From Microbulbifer pacificus (GTDB lineage: Bacteria; Pseudomonadota; Gammaproteobacteria; Pseudomonadales; Cellvibrionaceae), in contig NZ_CP137555.1 in the NCBI RefSeq assembly GCF_033723955.1, positions 2,844,001 through 2,908,000 on the forward strand: a DNA stretch of 64,000 nt, read 5' to 3'. Below, piece after piece: positions 51,143 through 60,401 of this stretch; position 1 is the stretch's first letter, and each line of letters begins with the position of its first letter. The notes beneath the pieces are model-generated. The model made no database searches and had not been told where the DNA came from. It was given only the letters and a program-made list of their open reading frames with translations. Position numbers and translations under genes: made by a program.

Positions 51143-52807
51143 ATGCGTAGCCGTAAATCCCTCTCCCCGCTTGCGGGTCTGATGCGACGCCTGGGAGCCG
51201 CTCAGGAACTGGCTGACAAGACCGGCATCTCTTCCGATGAGAGTCTCGATATCATCAAAGAAGGTGCCCAGTATCGAGGTGCAAACGCTTCCGAAGAAGG
51301 GCGTCGTCAGTTTCTCAAACAGTTGGGAATGGGTGCGGCTGCGATAGGTATCGGCGGTACCGCCAGCACTATTTCTGGGCCAGCGCGCGCAGCCCCCGGT
51401 AGCTCAAACCCGGGTCGTGTTGCGGTTATCGGTGGCGGTGTAGCCGGTGTGCGCTGTGCGCATCGCCTGCAGCAGTACGGTATCGCCAGCAAGGTATTTG
51501 AAGGCAACACCCGCCTGGGTGGCCGGGTAAACACCAACCGCAGCATTTTCGGACGCCCGGTAGAGCGCGGGGGAGAATTGATCTCCACTGAGCACACCTA
51601 TGCCCGCAACCTGGCAAGCAACCTGGGGCTGGATGTCGAAGATGTAAACGGCAATGCGGTTCCCGGTGGCAACGAGCTCTACTGGGTAAATGGCCAGCAC
51701 TACACCGAGCACCAGCTGAATGCAGAGTGGCGCGATGTGTACAGCATCTTTAAGCGCGTCCAGCAGTATGTGCCCTGGGTGCCTACCTATGAAAGCAGCA
51801 ATGCCATGCATCGCGACCTCGACTATATCGATGTCAACACCTGGCTGGATCAGGTAGGTATCGGTGCCAGCTCCAACATGGGCAAGGTATTCCAGGCGGA
51901 TATCGTGGCGGAATACGGTATTCAGCCGGAAGAAACCACCGCCCTGAACCTGATCTACCTGCTGGCCTGGAACCCGATCAACACGGCCCTGCCGCTGGCG
52001 GGTACCGACGAGCGCTTCCGCATCGCCGGTGGTAACGACCAGTTGGTGACCCGCATGGTGGAAGCACTGCCGGAGGGCACCATTGAAACCGCGCGCAAAC
52101 TGGTGGCGATTCAAGGGGATATTAACGGCCCGTATAACCTGGTGTTCGAAGACGGCTACGAGTACGCCTGTGATCGCCTTGTGCTGGCGCTGCCTTTCTC
52201 CACCCTGAAAGATGTGGAAATCGACTCCCGAATCTACGACGGCTTCCGTCCGGAAAAGCGCATGGCCATCGAACGTATGGCATTTGGTTCCAACGGCAAG
52301 ATGGCCGTGCACTGCGCATCTCGCCCCTGGACCCAGCCGCAGGTGGTTAACGGTGAAATGTTTACCCCGAACGGTGTGACCTATGTCGGCCGCCCTGAGC
52401 TGTTTGATACCTGGGACTCCACCTCGGTAACCGGCTCTACTGACGGTATTCTGGTGAACTTCTTCGGCGGTAATTACGGCAAAGAAATTGGTAGCGATCA
52501 GCCGTTCGCGGCGCCCACCAGTGCCGACCTCAATCATTTCCTCGGCATCGTGGACAATGTATTCCCGGGTACCAGCAGTGCGTTCACCGGCACTGCAATG
52601 ATGTCCAAATGGGCGGCCAACCCCTGGTCCAAAGGCTCATATTCCACCCAGACCTTCGGTGACTACACCGAGTGGTGGGGCGCGGCCGGCTTGCAGGAAG
52701 GCAATATCCACTTCTGTGGCGAGCACACAGCGCTGGAGACCTTCGGTTATATTGACGGTGCTATCAGCACTGCCGAACGGGCTGCCAAGGAGATTCACCA
52801 GGCCTGA
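51143..52807 (+). CDS. Tat-exported flavin monoamine oxidase family protein
   Basis: A 554-residue FAD-dependent amine oxidase. VAVIGGGVAGVRCAHRL (GGGVAG at 97-102) and RLGGRVNT bind FAD; IHFCGEHTALETFGYIDGAISTAERA is the C-terminal FAD motif. A Tat signal, RRQFLKQLGMGAAAIGIGG (54-72), is set about 50 residues from the start, with cleavage near ARAA, so there is an unusual N-terminal extension. Folded FAD enzymes normally use Tat. It should oxidise an amine outside the cytoplasm. The next gene encodes a polyamine-binding protein, which suggests putrescine, spermidine or a related amine. The 81-bp gap contains a strong hairpin. Confidence 0.87.
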   Translation: MRSRKSLSPLAGLMRRLGAAQELADKTGISSDESLDIIKEGAQYRGANASEEGRRQFLKQLGMGAAAIGIGGTASTISGPARAAPGSSNPGRVAVIGGGVAGVRCAHRLQQYGIASKVFEGNTRLGGRVNTNRSIFGRPVERGGELISTEHTYARNLASNLGLDVEDVNGNAVPGGNELYWVNGQHYTEHQLNAEWRDVYSIFKRVQQYVPWVPTYESSNAMHRDLDYIDVNTWLDQVGIGASSNMGKVFQADIVAEYGIQPEETTALNLIYLLAWNPINTALPLAGTDERFRIAGGNDQLVTRMVEALPEGTIETARKLVAIQGDINGPYNLVFEDGYEYACDRLVLALPFSTLKDVEIDSRIYDGFRPEKRMAIERMAFGSNGKMAVHCASRPWTQPQVVNGEMFTPNGVTYVGRPELFDTWDSTSVTGSTDGILVNFFGGNYGKEIGSDQPFAAPTSADLNHFLGIVDNVFPGTSSAFTGTAMMSKWAANPWSKGSYSTQTFGDYTEWWGAAGLQEGNIHFCGEHTALETFGYIDGAISTAERAAKEIHQA

Positions 52808-52821
52808 TCCGGTCCTACCGG

Positions 52822-52847
52822 CCCGGCGCCGCTGCAGAGGCGCCGGG
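52822..52847 (+). other. Intercistronic hairpin between the amine oxidase and polyamine-binding genes
   Basis: CCCGGCGCC pairs perfectly with GGCGCCGGG around an 8-base loop. No T run follows, so it may stabilise the upstream mRNA or reduce read-through rather than terminate. Confidence 0.6.
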
Positions 52848-52888
52848 TCCGGAAGTTGCACCTGGAATCTGCAGAGCGAGAGTAGACA

Positions 52889-53998
52889 ATGCGTCCAATA
52901 TCCCATGTATTGGTCATCCTGACCGCCGTTATCGGGCTGAATTTCAATGTGCCGGTGAGTGCGCAGACGAAAGAACTGCACTTCGCCAACTGGTCCGAAT
53001 CCATCGCCGAAGACACCATCTCCGACTTCGAGGCCGCCACCGGCATCAAAGTGCATTATTTCGAGTTCGACGATATCGAAGAGCTGGAAGAGGTGTGGCT
53101 GCAAGAAGGGCGCCGCTTCGACGTCATCGTGCCCGGCTCCGACAACATCCCCAAATACATTGCCGCCGGCCAGCTGCAGAAGCTCGACCGCAGCCGCATC
53201 CGAAACTGGTCCCAGAACGATCCCAAATTCATGCAGCGCCTGGCCCTGTTCGACCCGGGCAACGAATATGCAATACCGTACCTCTGGGGTACCGTGGGCA
53301 TTGGCTACAACGTGCAGGCCGTGCGCCAGGCTTTCGGTGGCCGCTTGCCGGAAGATAGCTGGGATCTGCTGTTCGAGCCGGAAAATCTGGCCAAGCTCGA
53401 CCATTGCAACGCGACCCTGATGCGCTCACCGGAAGAGATCTTCGACGTCGCGCTGAAATACCTCGATAAAGATCCCAATTCCATGAGCGTTGCCCACCAA
53501 TACATGGTGGCGAACCTGCTCTCCAAGGTGCGCCTGCACATCACCGACTTTGATTCCGGTGAATACGTGGAAGACCTCGCCAGCGGCAAACGCTGCATCG
53601 CCCACGCCTGGAGCGGTGATGTGCTGGAAGCCCAGCAGCAGGCGAAGGAAGCGGGCAAAACCTTTGATATCCGTTACATCATGCCGAAAGAGGGCTTCCC
53701 GCTGTGGATCGATGTGGTGTCGGTACCCTCCAACGCGCAAAACCTCGACGCTGCCTACCAGTTCCTGAACTACCTGATGCAGCCGAGCGTGATCGCAACC
53801 ATTAGCAACGAGACCCAGTACGCCAATGCCAATATGGCGGCCCAGGATCTGGTGGACCCGGAATTGCTCAGCAACCCGATCGTCTACCCCGGCCGCGAGG
53901 AAATCGAGCGCACCTGGATCCCCGCCGCCACCAACAACCGCGTACTGGCCCTGCGCCACAAACTGTGGCAACGGATTATCGAGCGCGAAGAGATCTGA
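52889..53998 (+). CDS. Periplasmic polyamine-binding protein, PotD/PotF type
   Basis: A 369-residue solute-binding protein. Signal peptide (to about VSAQT), then ELHFANWSESIAEDTISDFEAATGIKVHYFEFDDIEE, the PotF/PotD N-terminal block. RFDVIVPGSDNIPKYIAAGQLQKLDRSRI, NEYAIPYLWGTVGIGYNV and EGFPLWIDVVSVPSNAQN hold the amine-binding acids and Trp residues of the family. No potABC or potGHI genes are near, so it is an orphan in this window. It may deliver amines to a transporter elsewhere or work with the exported oxidase just upstream. Confidence 0.88.
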   Translation: MRPISHVLVILTAVIGLNFNVPVSAQTKELHFANWSESIAEDTISDFEAATGIKVHYFEFDDIEELEEVWLQEGRRFDVIVPGSDNIPKYIAAGQLQKLDRSRIRNWSQNDPKFMQRLALFDPGNEYAIPYLWGTVGIGYNVQAVRQAFGGRLPEDSWDLLFEPENLAKLDHCNATLMRSPEEIFDVALKYLDKDPNSMSVAHQYMVANLLSKVRLHITDFDSGEYVEDLASGKRCIAHAWSGDVLEAQQQAKEAGKTFDIRYIMPKEGFPLWIDVVSVPSNAQNLDAAYQFLNYLMQPSVIATISNETQYANANMAAQDLVDPELLSNPIVYPGREEIERTWIPAATNNRVLALRHKLWQRIIEREEI

Positions 53999-54057
53999 TT
54001 GCGACGGAAAAATCCGAGTCCATTTAGGCTACGAAGTCACTCACCCGGAATAGAAGT

Positions 54058-54165
54058 AAGGGTGCTGGGGATGGCTTTTCAAAACCGTCGTCGCCATGGA
54101 TGGCGGCGCCGGAGCGTACATGGATGTACTCGCAGCGATTTTGAAAAGCCATCCCCAGTGGCCTT
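54058..54165 (+). repeat. Structured intergenic repeat, copy C
   Basis: A 108-bp member. Outer stem CTGGGGATGGCTTTTCAAAA pairs with TTTTGAAAAGCCATCCCCAG, extended by AAGG/CCTT. Hairpin 1 pairs CGTCGCCAT with ATGGCGGCG; hairpin 2 is GTACAT GG ATGTAC followed by TCGCAGCG. It lies between the polyamine-binding gene and nrdR, upstream of the riboflavin operon. Confidence 0.87.
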
Positions 54166-54280
54166 GCGCCACCTCACTCTCGAGTGGTTACCCCTAACTT
54201 TGGGTAGTTCTTGGGCACTACAGGCCTAATTTTTCGCCTTGTGGTAAACTGCCGCCCATTTTCCAAAGGGCCCACTCCCC

Positions 54281-54757
54281 ATGCACTGTCCATTCTGCAG
54301 CGCAGAAGAAACCAAAGTCGTAGACTCCCGCCTTGTCGCCGATGGCGACCAGGTGCGCCGTCGCCGCGAATGCCTGCAGTGCCACGAGCGCTTCACCACC
54401 TTTGAAACCGCCGAATTGCTGCTGCCGCGAGTGGTGAAGCAGAACGGCCAGCGCGAGCCCTTCAATGAAGACAAGCTCCGTGCGGGCATCCAGCGCGCGG
54501 TAGAGAAACGCCCGGTCAGCACCGAGCGGGTAGAAGCCGCCGTTGCCCAGATCAAACACGCTCTGCAGGCCACCGGCGAGCGCGAGCTGCCCGCCATGCA
54601 TATCGGCGAGCTGGTCATGGAGCAGCTGCGGGAGCTGGACCAGGTGGCCTTCGTGAGATTTGCCTCCGTGTACCGTAGGTTTGAAGACGTCAGCGATTTC
54701 AGCGATGAGATCGAGCGCCTCAATACCCGCAAGTCCAAGAGCGAGGAGCGCGGATGA
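54281..54757 (+). CDS. nrdR: Transcriptional repressor NrdR
   Basis: A 158-residue regulator of ribonucleotide reductase genes. N-terminal zinc ribbon with paired Cys ([11 protein letters not shown] and [12 protein letters not shown]), then an ATP-cone domain ([29 protein letters not shown]). It binds dATP/ATP and represses nrd genes through NrdR boxes. It overlaps ribD by an ATGA, so the two are translationally coupled, as is common in gammaproteobacteria. Start at ATG 54281 fits the MHCPFC family start. Confidence 0.97.
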   Translation: MHCPFCSAEETKVVDSRLVADGDQVRRRRECLQCHERFTTFETAELLLPRVVKQNGQREPFNEDKLRAGIQRAVEKRPVSTERVEAAVAQIKHALQATGERELPAMHIGELVMEQLRELDQVAFVRFASVYRRFEDVSDFSDEIERLNTRKSKSEERG

Positions 54758-55881
54758 GCCCCAGAGAACTGATGGCCCGTGCGATCCAGCTGGCGGAGCG
54801 CGGCCTGTACACCACCATGCCGAACCCCCGGGTCGGCTGCGTGATTGCGGATGCCGAGGGCAATATCCTGGGCGAGGGTTGGCATAAGCGCGCGGGCGAA
54901 GGCCATGCGGAAGTAGAAGCCCTGAAGGACGCTGGCGAGAAGGCCGCAGGTAATATCGCCTACGTAACCCTGGAACCCTGCAGTCACAGTGGCAAGACCG
55001 GTCCCTGTACTGACGCACTGATCGCCGCGGGCGTCGCCAAGGTGGTGTATGGCATGGAAGACCCGAACCCGCAGGTCAGCGGCAAAGGGTTACAAAAACT
55101 GCGCGATGCGGGTATTGAAGTGGAAGGCCCGTTGCTGGAAGAATCCTGCCGCGCGCTGAACCCCGGGTTTATCAAGCGCATGACCCTCGGCCTGCCGCTG
55201 GTGCGCTGCAAGTCGGCGATGAGCATCGACGGCCGCACCGCCATGGCCAGTGGCGAATCCAAGTGGGTCACCGGCCCCGCCGCCCGCGCCGATGTACAGC
55301 GCCTGCGCGCGCGCAGCTGCGCCATTGTCACCGGCGTGGAAACGGTCCGCCACGACAACCCGAACATGAACGTGCGCGCCGACGAAATTGCCCTGGAGAT
55401 GCTCACCGCGGAAGCCGCCGCTGAAAAGCAGCCACTGCGGGTGGTGGTCGACAGCAAACTGCGCACCCCGGCCAAGTCCTTTATTTTGCAGGGCGACGCC
55501 CCCACATTGTTGGTCACCACCGAAGCATCGGACCCGGAGCGCCGCGCGCGTCTGCAAAAGACCGGGGCCGAGGTGCTGGTGCTGCCGGCGGACAAAGACG
55601 GCCGCGTGCACCTGGGCGAACTGCTCAGGGAACTCGCCCGTCGCGAGTGCAACGAAGTGCTGATCGAGAGCGGCGCGACCCTCTCCGGTGCCTTTATGTA
55701 CCAGGCCCATGTGGACGAAATCATCATCTATGTGGCGCCCAAGATTCTCGGTTCCAGCGCCAGGCCGCTGTTTGAGCTGCCGATCGAACGCATGGGCTCC
55801 ATGTTGCCCATCACGATTACCGATATGCGCGCCGTCGGCCACGACTGGCGCATTACCGCGACCACGGATATCGAACGCTAG
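54754..55881 (+). CDS. ribD: Bifunctional riboflavin deaminase/reductase RibD
   Basis: A 375-residue enzyme for two steps of riboflavin synthesis: deamination and reduction of the pyrimidine intermediate. The zinc deaminase domain has [13 protein letters not shown] and [18 protein letters not shown]; the reductase half includes [25 protein letters not shown] and the late [16 protein letters not shown]. It overlaps nrdR at the start and precedes ribE by 13 bp. Confidence 0.96.
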   Translation: MSPRELMARAIQLAERGLYTTMPNPRVGCVIADAEGNILGEGWHKRAGEGHAEVEALKDAGEKAAGNIAYVTLEPCSHSGKTGPCTDALIAAGVAKVVYGMEDPNPQVSGKGLQKLRDAGIEVEGPLLEESCRALNPGFIKRMTLGLPLVRCKSAMSIDGRTAMASGESKWVTGPAARADVQRLRARSCAIVTGVETVRHDNPNMNVRADEIALEMLTAEAAAEKQPLRVVVDSKLRTPAKSFILQGDAPTLLVTTEASDPERRARLQKTGAEVLVLPADKDGRVHLGELLRELARRECNEVLIESGATLSGAFMYQAHVDEIIIYVAPKILGSSARPLFELPIERMGSMLPITITDMRAVGHDWRITATTDIER

Positions 55882-55894
55882 AAGGTAACCCGAT

Positions 55895-56557
55895 TTGTTT
55901 ACCGGAATCATTGAAGCCGTCGGCACCATCACCGCGCTGCAGCCGAAGGGCGGCGACCTGCGCCTGCGGGTGAACAGCGGCAAGCTGGATCTCGCCGACG
56001 TCAAACTCGGCGACAGCATCGCCACCAATGGGGTCTGCCTCACCGTGGTGGACCTTCCCGGTGACGGCTACTGGGCAGATGTGTCCGCCGAAACCCTGGC
56101 GGTTGCCAGCCTGAAAAACTGGAAGCTCGGCGACAGGGTCAATCTGGAAAAGGCACTGACGCCCCAGACCCGCCTCGGTGGGCATATGGTGAGCGGCCAT
56201 GTGGATGGCATCGGCGAAGTGCTGTGGCGCAAGACCACCGCCCGCGCCGAGCAGTTCCGCCTGCGCGCCCCGGACGAACTGGCCAAATACATCGCCCACA
56301 AGGGCTCCATCACCGTGGATGGCACCAGCCTCACGGTGAATGCGGTAGATGGCGCCGAGTTCGAACTCACCATCGTGCCCCACACCATCGCGGAAACCGT
56401 GATCGGTGGTTACCAGGCGGGTACGAAAGTGAACCTGGAGGTGGACCTGATAGCGCGCTACCTCGAGCGGCTACTCTTGGGGGATGCCGCGGCCAAGCCC
56501 AAAAGCGACGGACTGACCATGGAATTCCTGGCCCAGCACGGTTTTTACAAAGCCTGA
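55895..56557 (+). CDS. ribE: Riboflavin synthase alpha chain
   Basis: A 220-residue enzyme that dismutates two 6,7-dimethyl-8-ribityllumazine molecules to riboflavin. The protein is two tandem beta-barrel repeats, beginning MFTGIIEAVGTI, with SIATNGVCLTVVDL and RLGGHMVSGHVDGIG in the first and SITVDGTSLTVNAVDG in the second. It starts with TTG, behind an AAGG site; this choice is required by the conserved MFTGI N-terminus. It follows ribD closely and precedes ribBA. Confidence 0.95.
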   Translation: MFTGIIEAVGTITALQPKGGDLRLRVNSGKLDLADVKLGDSIATNGVCLTVVDLPGDGYWADVSAETLAVASLKNWKLGDRVNLEKALTPQTRLGGHMVSGHVDGIGEVLWRKTTARAEQFRLRAPDELAKYIAHKGSITVDGTSLTVNAVDGAEFELTIVPHTIAETVIGGYQAGTKVNLEVDLIARYLERLLLGDAAAKPKSDGLTMEFLAQHGFYKA

Positions 56558-56639
56558 ATATCGTTCGGGTCGATTATCTGTTCCTACGGGAAACACCAGG
56601 TAAGCCCAACAGACTTGCCAAATACGATTTGAGAGAGTT

Positions 56640-57755
56640 ATGGAACTGAACAGCGTTGAAGAACTGATCGACGACATCCGCCAGGGCAAAATGGTCATCC
56701 TGATGGACGACGAAGATCGCGAGAACGAAGGCGATCTGGTGATGGCCGCCGAGCAGGTCCGTCCCGAAGACATCAACTTCATGGCCACCCACGCCCGCGG
56801 CCTGATTTGCCTGACCCTGAGTGCAGAGCGCTGCAAACAGCTCGAGCTGCCGCTCATGTCCCGCGACAACGGCGCCCAGTTCAGCACCAACTTCACCGTC
56901 TCCATCGAAGCCGCCGAAGGCGTAACCACCGGTATTTCCGCTGCCGATCGCGCCCGCACCATTCGCGCCGCCGTCGCCCGCAACGCCAAACCATCCGACA
57001 TCGTGCAGCCCGGCCACATCTTCCCGATCCGCGCACAGCCGGGCGGAGTACTGAGCCGCGCCGGCCACACCGAAGCGGGCTGCGACCTCTCGCGCCTCGC
57101 CGGTTTCGAACCCGCCGCCGCCATCGTCGAAATCATGAACGCCGACGGCACCATGGCGCGCCGCCCGGATCTGGAAAAATTCGCGCAACAGCACAATCTC
57201 AAGATCGGCACCATCGCCGACCTGATCAACTATCGCGCCCTCAACGAGAAAACCGTCGAGTGCGTCAACGAGCGCAAGGTGCACACCGAGTTTGGCGAAT
57301 TCAAACTGCGCACCTACCTCGACAAAGCCCGCCGTGAGCGCCACTTCGCGTTTTACCTCGGCGACTTCAAACCGGAAGAGCCCACCCTGGTACGGGTCCA
57401 CGTCGCCAGCACCCTGCGCGACGTCTTCAGCCTGCGCCGCGGCGACGAGAAATACGCACCCTGGACCTTCCGCAGTGCACTGAAAAAAGTCGCGGAAGAG
57501 GGCAAGGGCGTTGTGGTCGTTATCTGCCACAACGAAACCACCGATGAAATCGAAGACAGCATCGACTGGCTGATCAGCGGCAAGCAACAGCGCCCGAGCC
57601 AGGACCTGGTGTACAAACAGGTGGGCACCGGCTCGCAGATTCTGCGCGACCTGAAAGTGCGCAAAATGCGTTTGATGAGCGCGCCGTTCAAATTCAGTGC
57701 TATTTCCGGCTTCGATCTCGAAGTCGAGGAATACCTGAACGCCGAAGAAATTTAA
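56640..57755 (+). CDS. ribBA: DHBP synthase with degenerate GTP cyclohydrolase II domain (RibBA-like)
   Basis: A 371-residue two-domain protein. The N-terminal 3,4-dihydroxy-2-butanone-4-phosphate synthase domain is intact (DDEDRENEGDLVMAAE, THARGLICLTL, AGHTEAGCDLSRLAG) and makes the four-carbon unit from ribulose 5-phosphate. The C-terminal half is homologous to GTP cyclohydrolase II, but the zinc motif of three Cys seen in RibA is replaced (RVHVASTLRDVFSLRRGD), so that half is probably not a cyclohydrolase. A full RibA is encoded at 61072. Such RibBX-like proteins are known in Shewanella. Repeat copy D follows. Confidence 0.93.
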   Translation: MELNSVEELIDDIRQGKMVILMDDEDRENEGDLVMAAEQVRPEDINFMATHARGLICLTLSAERCKQLELPLMSRDNGAQFSTNFTVSIEAAEGVTTGISAADRARTIRAAVARNAKPSDIVQPGHIFPIRAQPGGVLSRAGHTEAGCDLSRLAGFEPAAAIVEIMNADGTMARRPDLEKFAQQHNLKIGTIADLINYRALNEKTVECVNERKVHTEFGEFKLRTYLDKARRERHFAFYLGDFKPEEPTLVRVHVASTLRDVFSLRRGDEKYAPWTFRSALKKVAEEGKGVVVVICHNETTDEIEDSIDWLISGKQQRPSQDLVYKQVGTGSQILRDLKVRKMRLMSAPFKFSAISGFDLEVEEYLNAEEI

Positions 57756-57794
57756 TCGGTTAGGTAAAACTCAAACCTGCAAATCGAAGGTGAC

Positions 57795-57899
57795 GTGCCG
57801 GGGCGAGCTTTTCAGGACCGTCGCAAACAGGGATGTTTGCGACGGAGCGTACAGGGATGTATTCACAGCGGTCCTGAAAAGCTCGCCCCGGTGCGGCAC
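57795..57899 (+). repeat. Structured intergenic repeat, copy D
   Basis: A 105-bp member with the longest perfect stem: CGGGGCGAGCTTTTCAGGAC pairs with GTCCTGAAAAGCTCGCCCCG, extended by GTGC/GCAC. Hairpin 1 is CCGTCGCAAACA with TGTTTGCGACGG; hairpin 2 is GTACA GGGA TGTAT followed by TCACAGCGG. It separates ribBA from ribH, so it could divide the riboflavin genes into two units or lie inside one mRNA. Confidence 0.9.
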
Positions 57900-57969
57900 C
57901 GCCACTGCATCAGCTACGAAGCACGAGTATCTGGCAGTGGGGAAAAATTAGAAAACGGAAGAAAAGATC

Positions 57970-58440
57970 ATGAGCAATATCAAAGTCATCGAAGGGGATT
58001 TCGTAGGCTGTACCGGTAAATTCGCGCTGCTGGTCAGTCGCTGGAACAGCTTCGTCGTGGAAAGCCTGAAAGACGGCGCGCTGGATACCCTGCGTCGCAA
58101 AGGCATCAAAGACGAAGATATCACCATCTACTACGCCCCCGGTGCCTTCGAATTCCCGCTGGCCGCGCAGAAAATTGCCGAAACCAAAAAATTCGACGCG
58201 GTAATTGCATTGGGCGCCGTCATCCGCGGCGGCACCCCGCACTTCGAATACGTCGCCGGCGAATGCACCAAAGGCCTCGCCCAGGTATCCATGAACACCG
58301 GCATCCCTGTGACCTTCGGCGTGCTGACCGTAGACTCCATCGAACAGGCCATCGAACGCTCCGGCACCAAAGCCGGCAACAAAGGCTGTGAAGCCGCGGA
58401 AACCGCCCTGGAAATGGTTTCCCTGCTGGGCAAAATCTGA
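57970..58440 (+). CDS. ribH: 6,7-dimethyl-8-ribityllumazine synthase
   Basis: A 156-residue lumazine synthase that joins the pyrimidine with the four-carbon unit to give the substrate of Rib[31 protein letters not shown]-like [34 protein letters not shown] and [33 protein letters not shown] are all typical. It is followed by nusB after 16 bp, a classic ribH-nusB pair. Confidence 0.97.
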   Translation: MSNIKVIEGDFVGCTGKFALLVSRWNSFVVESLKDGALDTLRRKGIKDEDITIYYAPGAFEFPLAAQKIAETKKFDAVIALGAVIRGGTPHFEYVAGECTKGLAQVSMNTGIPVTFGVLTVDSIEQAIERSGTKAGNKGCEAAETALEMVSLLGKI

Positions 58441-58456
58441 CTGAGAAACGACTGAA

Positions 58457-58897
58457 ATGACCGTAACCGCATCCGCCCGCCGCAAGGCCCGCCACTACGC
58501 CATGCAGGCGCTGTACCAGTGGCAAATGGCCGGCGCCAGCCTCAATGCCATCGAAGCCGAGTTTCATACCGACAACGATATGAGCAAAACCGACGTGGCC
58601 TACTTCCGTGAGCTGCTCCACGGCGTGGCGAAAAACCTCGACGACGTCGAAGGCACCTACGCCCAGTACCTCGACCGCAGTGTCGAAGAACTGGACCCGG
58701 TGTCCCGCGCCCTGCTGCGTATGTCCACCTACGAACTGAAAAGCCGTATCGACGTACCCTACAAGGTCGTGATCAACGAATCCGTCGCACTGGCGAAGAA
58801 ATTCGGGCCCACCGACGCCTTCAAATTTATCAACGGCATCCTCGACAAGGTTGCGGCCAAAGAGCGCAGCGTCGAAGTCAAAGCCGATAAAGGCTGA
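58457..58897 (+). CDS. nusB: Transcription antitermination factor NusB
   Basis: A 146-residue all-helical protein that binds boxA RNA with NusE and promotes antitermination on rRNA operons. [60 protein letters not shown] and [11 protein letters not shown] match the family. It lies between ribH and thiL, the usual order in gammaproteobacteria. Confidence 0.96.
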   Translation: MTVTASARRKARHYAMQALYQWQMAGASLNAIEAEFHTDNDMSKTDVAYFRELLHGVAKNLDDVEGTYAQYLDRSVEELDPVSRALLRMSTYELKSRIDVPYKVVINESVALAKKFGPTDAFKFINGILDKVAAKERSVEVKADKG

Positions 58898-58907
58898 CAC
58901 CCTCGCC

Positions 58908-59879
58908 ATGGCCGGGCCCGGTGAATTTGAACTGATTCGGGATTATTTCTCCTCCCGCTTTCAGCCAGACGCAGAAAGCACTTCACAGGGTACTGGTGTG
59001 GAACTCGGCATCGGTGACGACTGCGCCCTGCTGATCCCGCCCGCCGGCAAAATGCTCGCCACCAGTGTGGATACGCTGGTGGCGGGTGTGCATTTTCCTG
59101 AGAATGCCGACCCCTACCGCATCGCCAGCCGCGCGCTGCGTGTGAACCTCTCCGACCTCGCCGCCATGAACGCGGAACCCCTGTGGTTTACCCTGGCGCT
59201 TACCCTGCCGGAAAGCAGTGATACCTGGCTGGAGCCATTCGCACGCGGACTCGCCGATACCGCGCATCAATTCGGCATTACCCTGGTGGGTGGCGACACC
59301 ACCAAGGGCCCGCTGTCGATCACCATCCAGGTTACCGGTGCCTGCGATAAGCCCCTGCGGAGGGATGGTGCCGGCGATGGCGATATCGTGTTCGTGTCCA
59401 ATGACCTCGGCGCGGCCGCCGCGGCTCTGCCCCTGGTGCTCGGGCAGATGAACGGCAGCGAGCGGCAGCAACAGCTGGCCGACGCCGCCTATTATTTTCC
59501 CGAGCCTCAGTTCGGCACCGCCCGTGCGATCGGCGAGTATGCCAGTGCTGCACTGGATATTTCCGACGGCTTGCTCGGGGATATCGGGCATATCTGCAAT
59601 GGGAGTGGGCTCGGTGTCGAGCTGTATCTGGAAAAGGTGCCGCAGGCGGAACTGGTCGCAGAAATAAAAGGTAATGGTGCAGACGCACTGGAAGCGGCAC
59701 TCACCGGCGGCGACGATTACCAGCTGTGTTTTACCGTCCCGGAAAAACATTTGGCCGCAGTCGCCGGCCTGCAACTGCCGCTGACCGCGATTGGTCGCAT
59801 GACCGCCGAGCGGGGTGTGCGCTGTATGTTGAATGGTGAACCCTGGCAGCCGCACGGCACCGGTTACCGGCATTTTTGA
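58908..59879 (+). CDS. thiL: Thiamine-monophosphate kinase
   Basis: A 323-residue kinase that phosphorylates thiamine monophosphate to the diphosphate. GEFELIRDYF at the N-terminus, GIGDDCALL, TSVDTLVAGVHF, RALRVNLSDLAAMNAEPLWFTLAL, GGDTTKGPLSI and ALDISDGLLGD follow the AIR-synthase-like fold with metal-binding Asp residues. Start at 58908 was chosen by the family N-terminus; the frame begins inside nusB. It is followed at once by pgpA. Confidence 0.95.
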   Translation: MAGPGEFELIRDYFSSRFQPDAESTSQGTGVELGIGDDCALLIPPAGKMLATSVDTLVAGVHFPENADPYRIASRALRVNLSDLAAMNAEPLWFTLALTLPESSDTWLEPFARGLADTAHQFGITLVGGDTTKGPLSITIQVTGACDKPLRRDGAGDGDIVFVSNDLGAAAAALPLVLGQMNGSERQQQLADAAYYFPEPQFGTARAIGEYASAALDISDGLLGDIGHICNGSGLGVELYLEKVPQAELVAEIKGNGADALEAALTGGDDYQLCFTVPEKHLAAVAGLQLPLTAIGRMTAERGVRCMLNGEPWQPHGTGYRHF

Positions 59880-59900
59880 GCGGTGGAGAACGAGAACAAG

Positions 59901-60383
59901 ATGACTCCGACATTTTCCCAACTGATCCGCAGCCCGGTGCTGTTCCTCGCGTTCGGCTTTGGCTCCGGCCTTGCCAAAAAGGCCCCCGGCACCTTTGGTA
60001 CCCTCGCCGCGGTACCCCTGTGGTATGGGCTGCAATTCCTGTCGCCGCTGGCATACATGGCGGTGATCGTTATCACCTTTGCCCTCGGCTGCTACCTGTG
60101 CGGGGCCGCCTCGACAAAGCTCGGTGTACACGACCACGGCGGCATTGTGTGGGATGAATTCGTCGGTTACTGGATCACCATGTTCATGGCGCCGGCGGGC
60201 TGGTTGTGGGCGCTGTACGGCTTTGTACTGTTCCGGATTTTCGATATTGCCAAACCCCAGCCCATCGGCTGGGCCGACCGCAAGGTACACGGTGGTCTGG
60301 GAATCATGCTCGACGATATACTTGCGGGCATCTACGCCGCGCTGGTGTTACAGGGCACGGCTTATCTGATCAGCCATTTTTAA
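59901..60383 (+). CDS. pgpA: Phosphatidylglycerophosphatase A
   Basis: A 160-residue inner-membrane phosphatase that dephosphorylates phosphatidylglycerophosphate. LAFGFGSGLAKKAPGTFGTLAAVPLWY, the metal-site region GVHDHGGIVWDEFVGYWITM and FDIAKPQPIGWADRKVHGGLGIMLDDILAGI are nearly diagnostic. About three or four membrane helices. ATG 59901 is preferred; a GTG at 59883 gives six more residues. The thiL-pgpA pairing is conserved. Confidence 0.95.
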   Translation: MTPTFSQLIRSPVLFLAFGFGSGLAKKAPGTFGTLAAVPLWYGLQFLSPLAYMAVIVITFALGCYLCGAASTKLGVHDHGGIVWDEFVGYWITMFMAPAGWLWALYGFVLFRIFDIAKPQPIGWADRKVHGGLGIMLDDILAGIYAALVLQGTAYLISHF

Positions 60384-60401
60384 GGCAGGACGCCCGGGAC
60401 C

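Noticed and set aside
56558..56639. FMN riboswitch before ribBA
   Set aside because: The 82-bp gap is too short and lacks the conserved RFN element segments; none was seen before ribD or ribH either.
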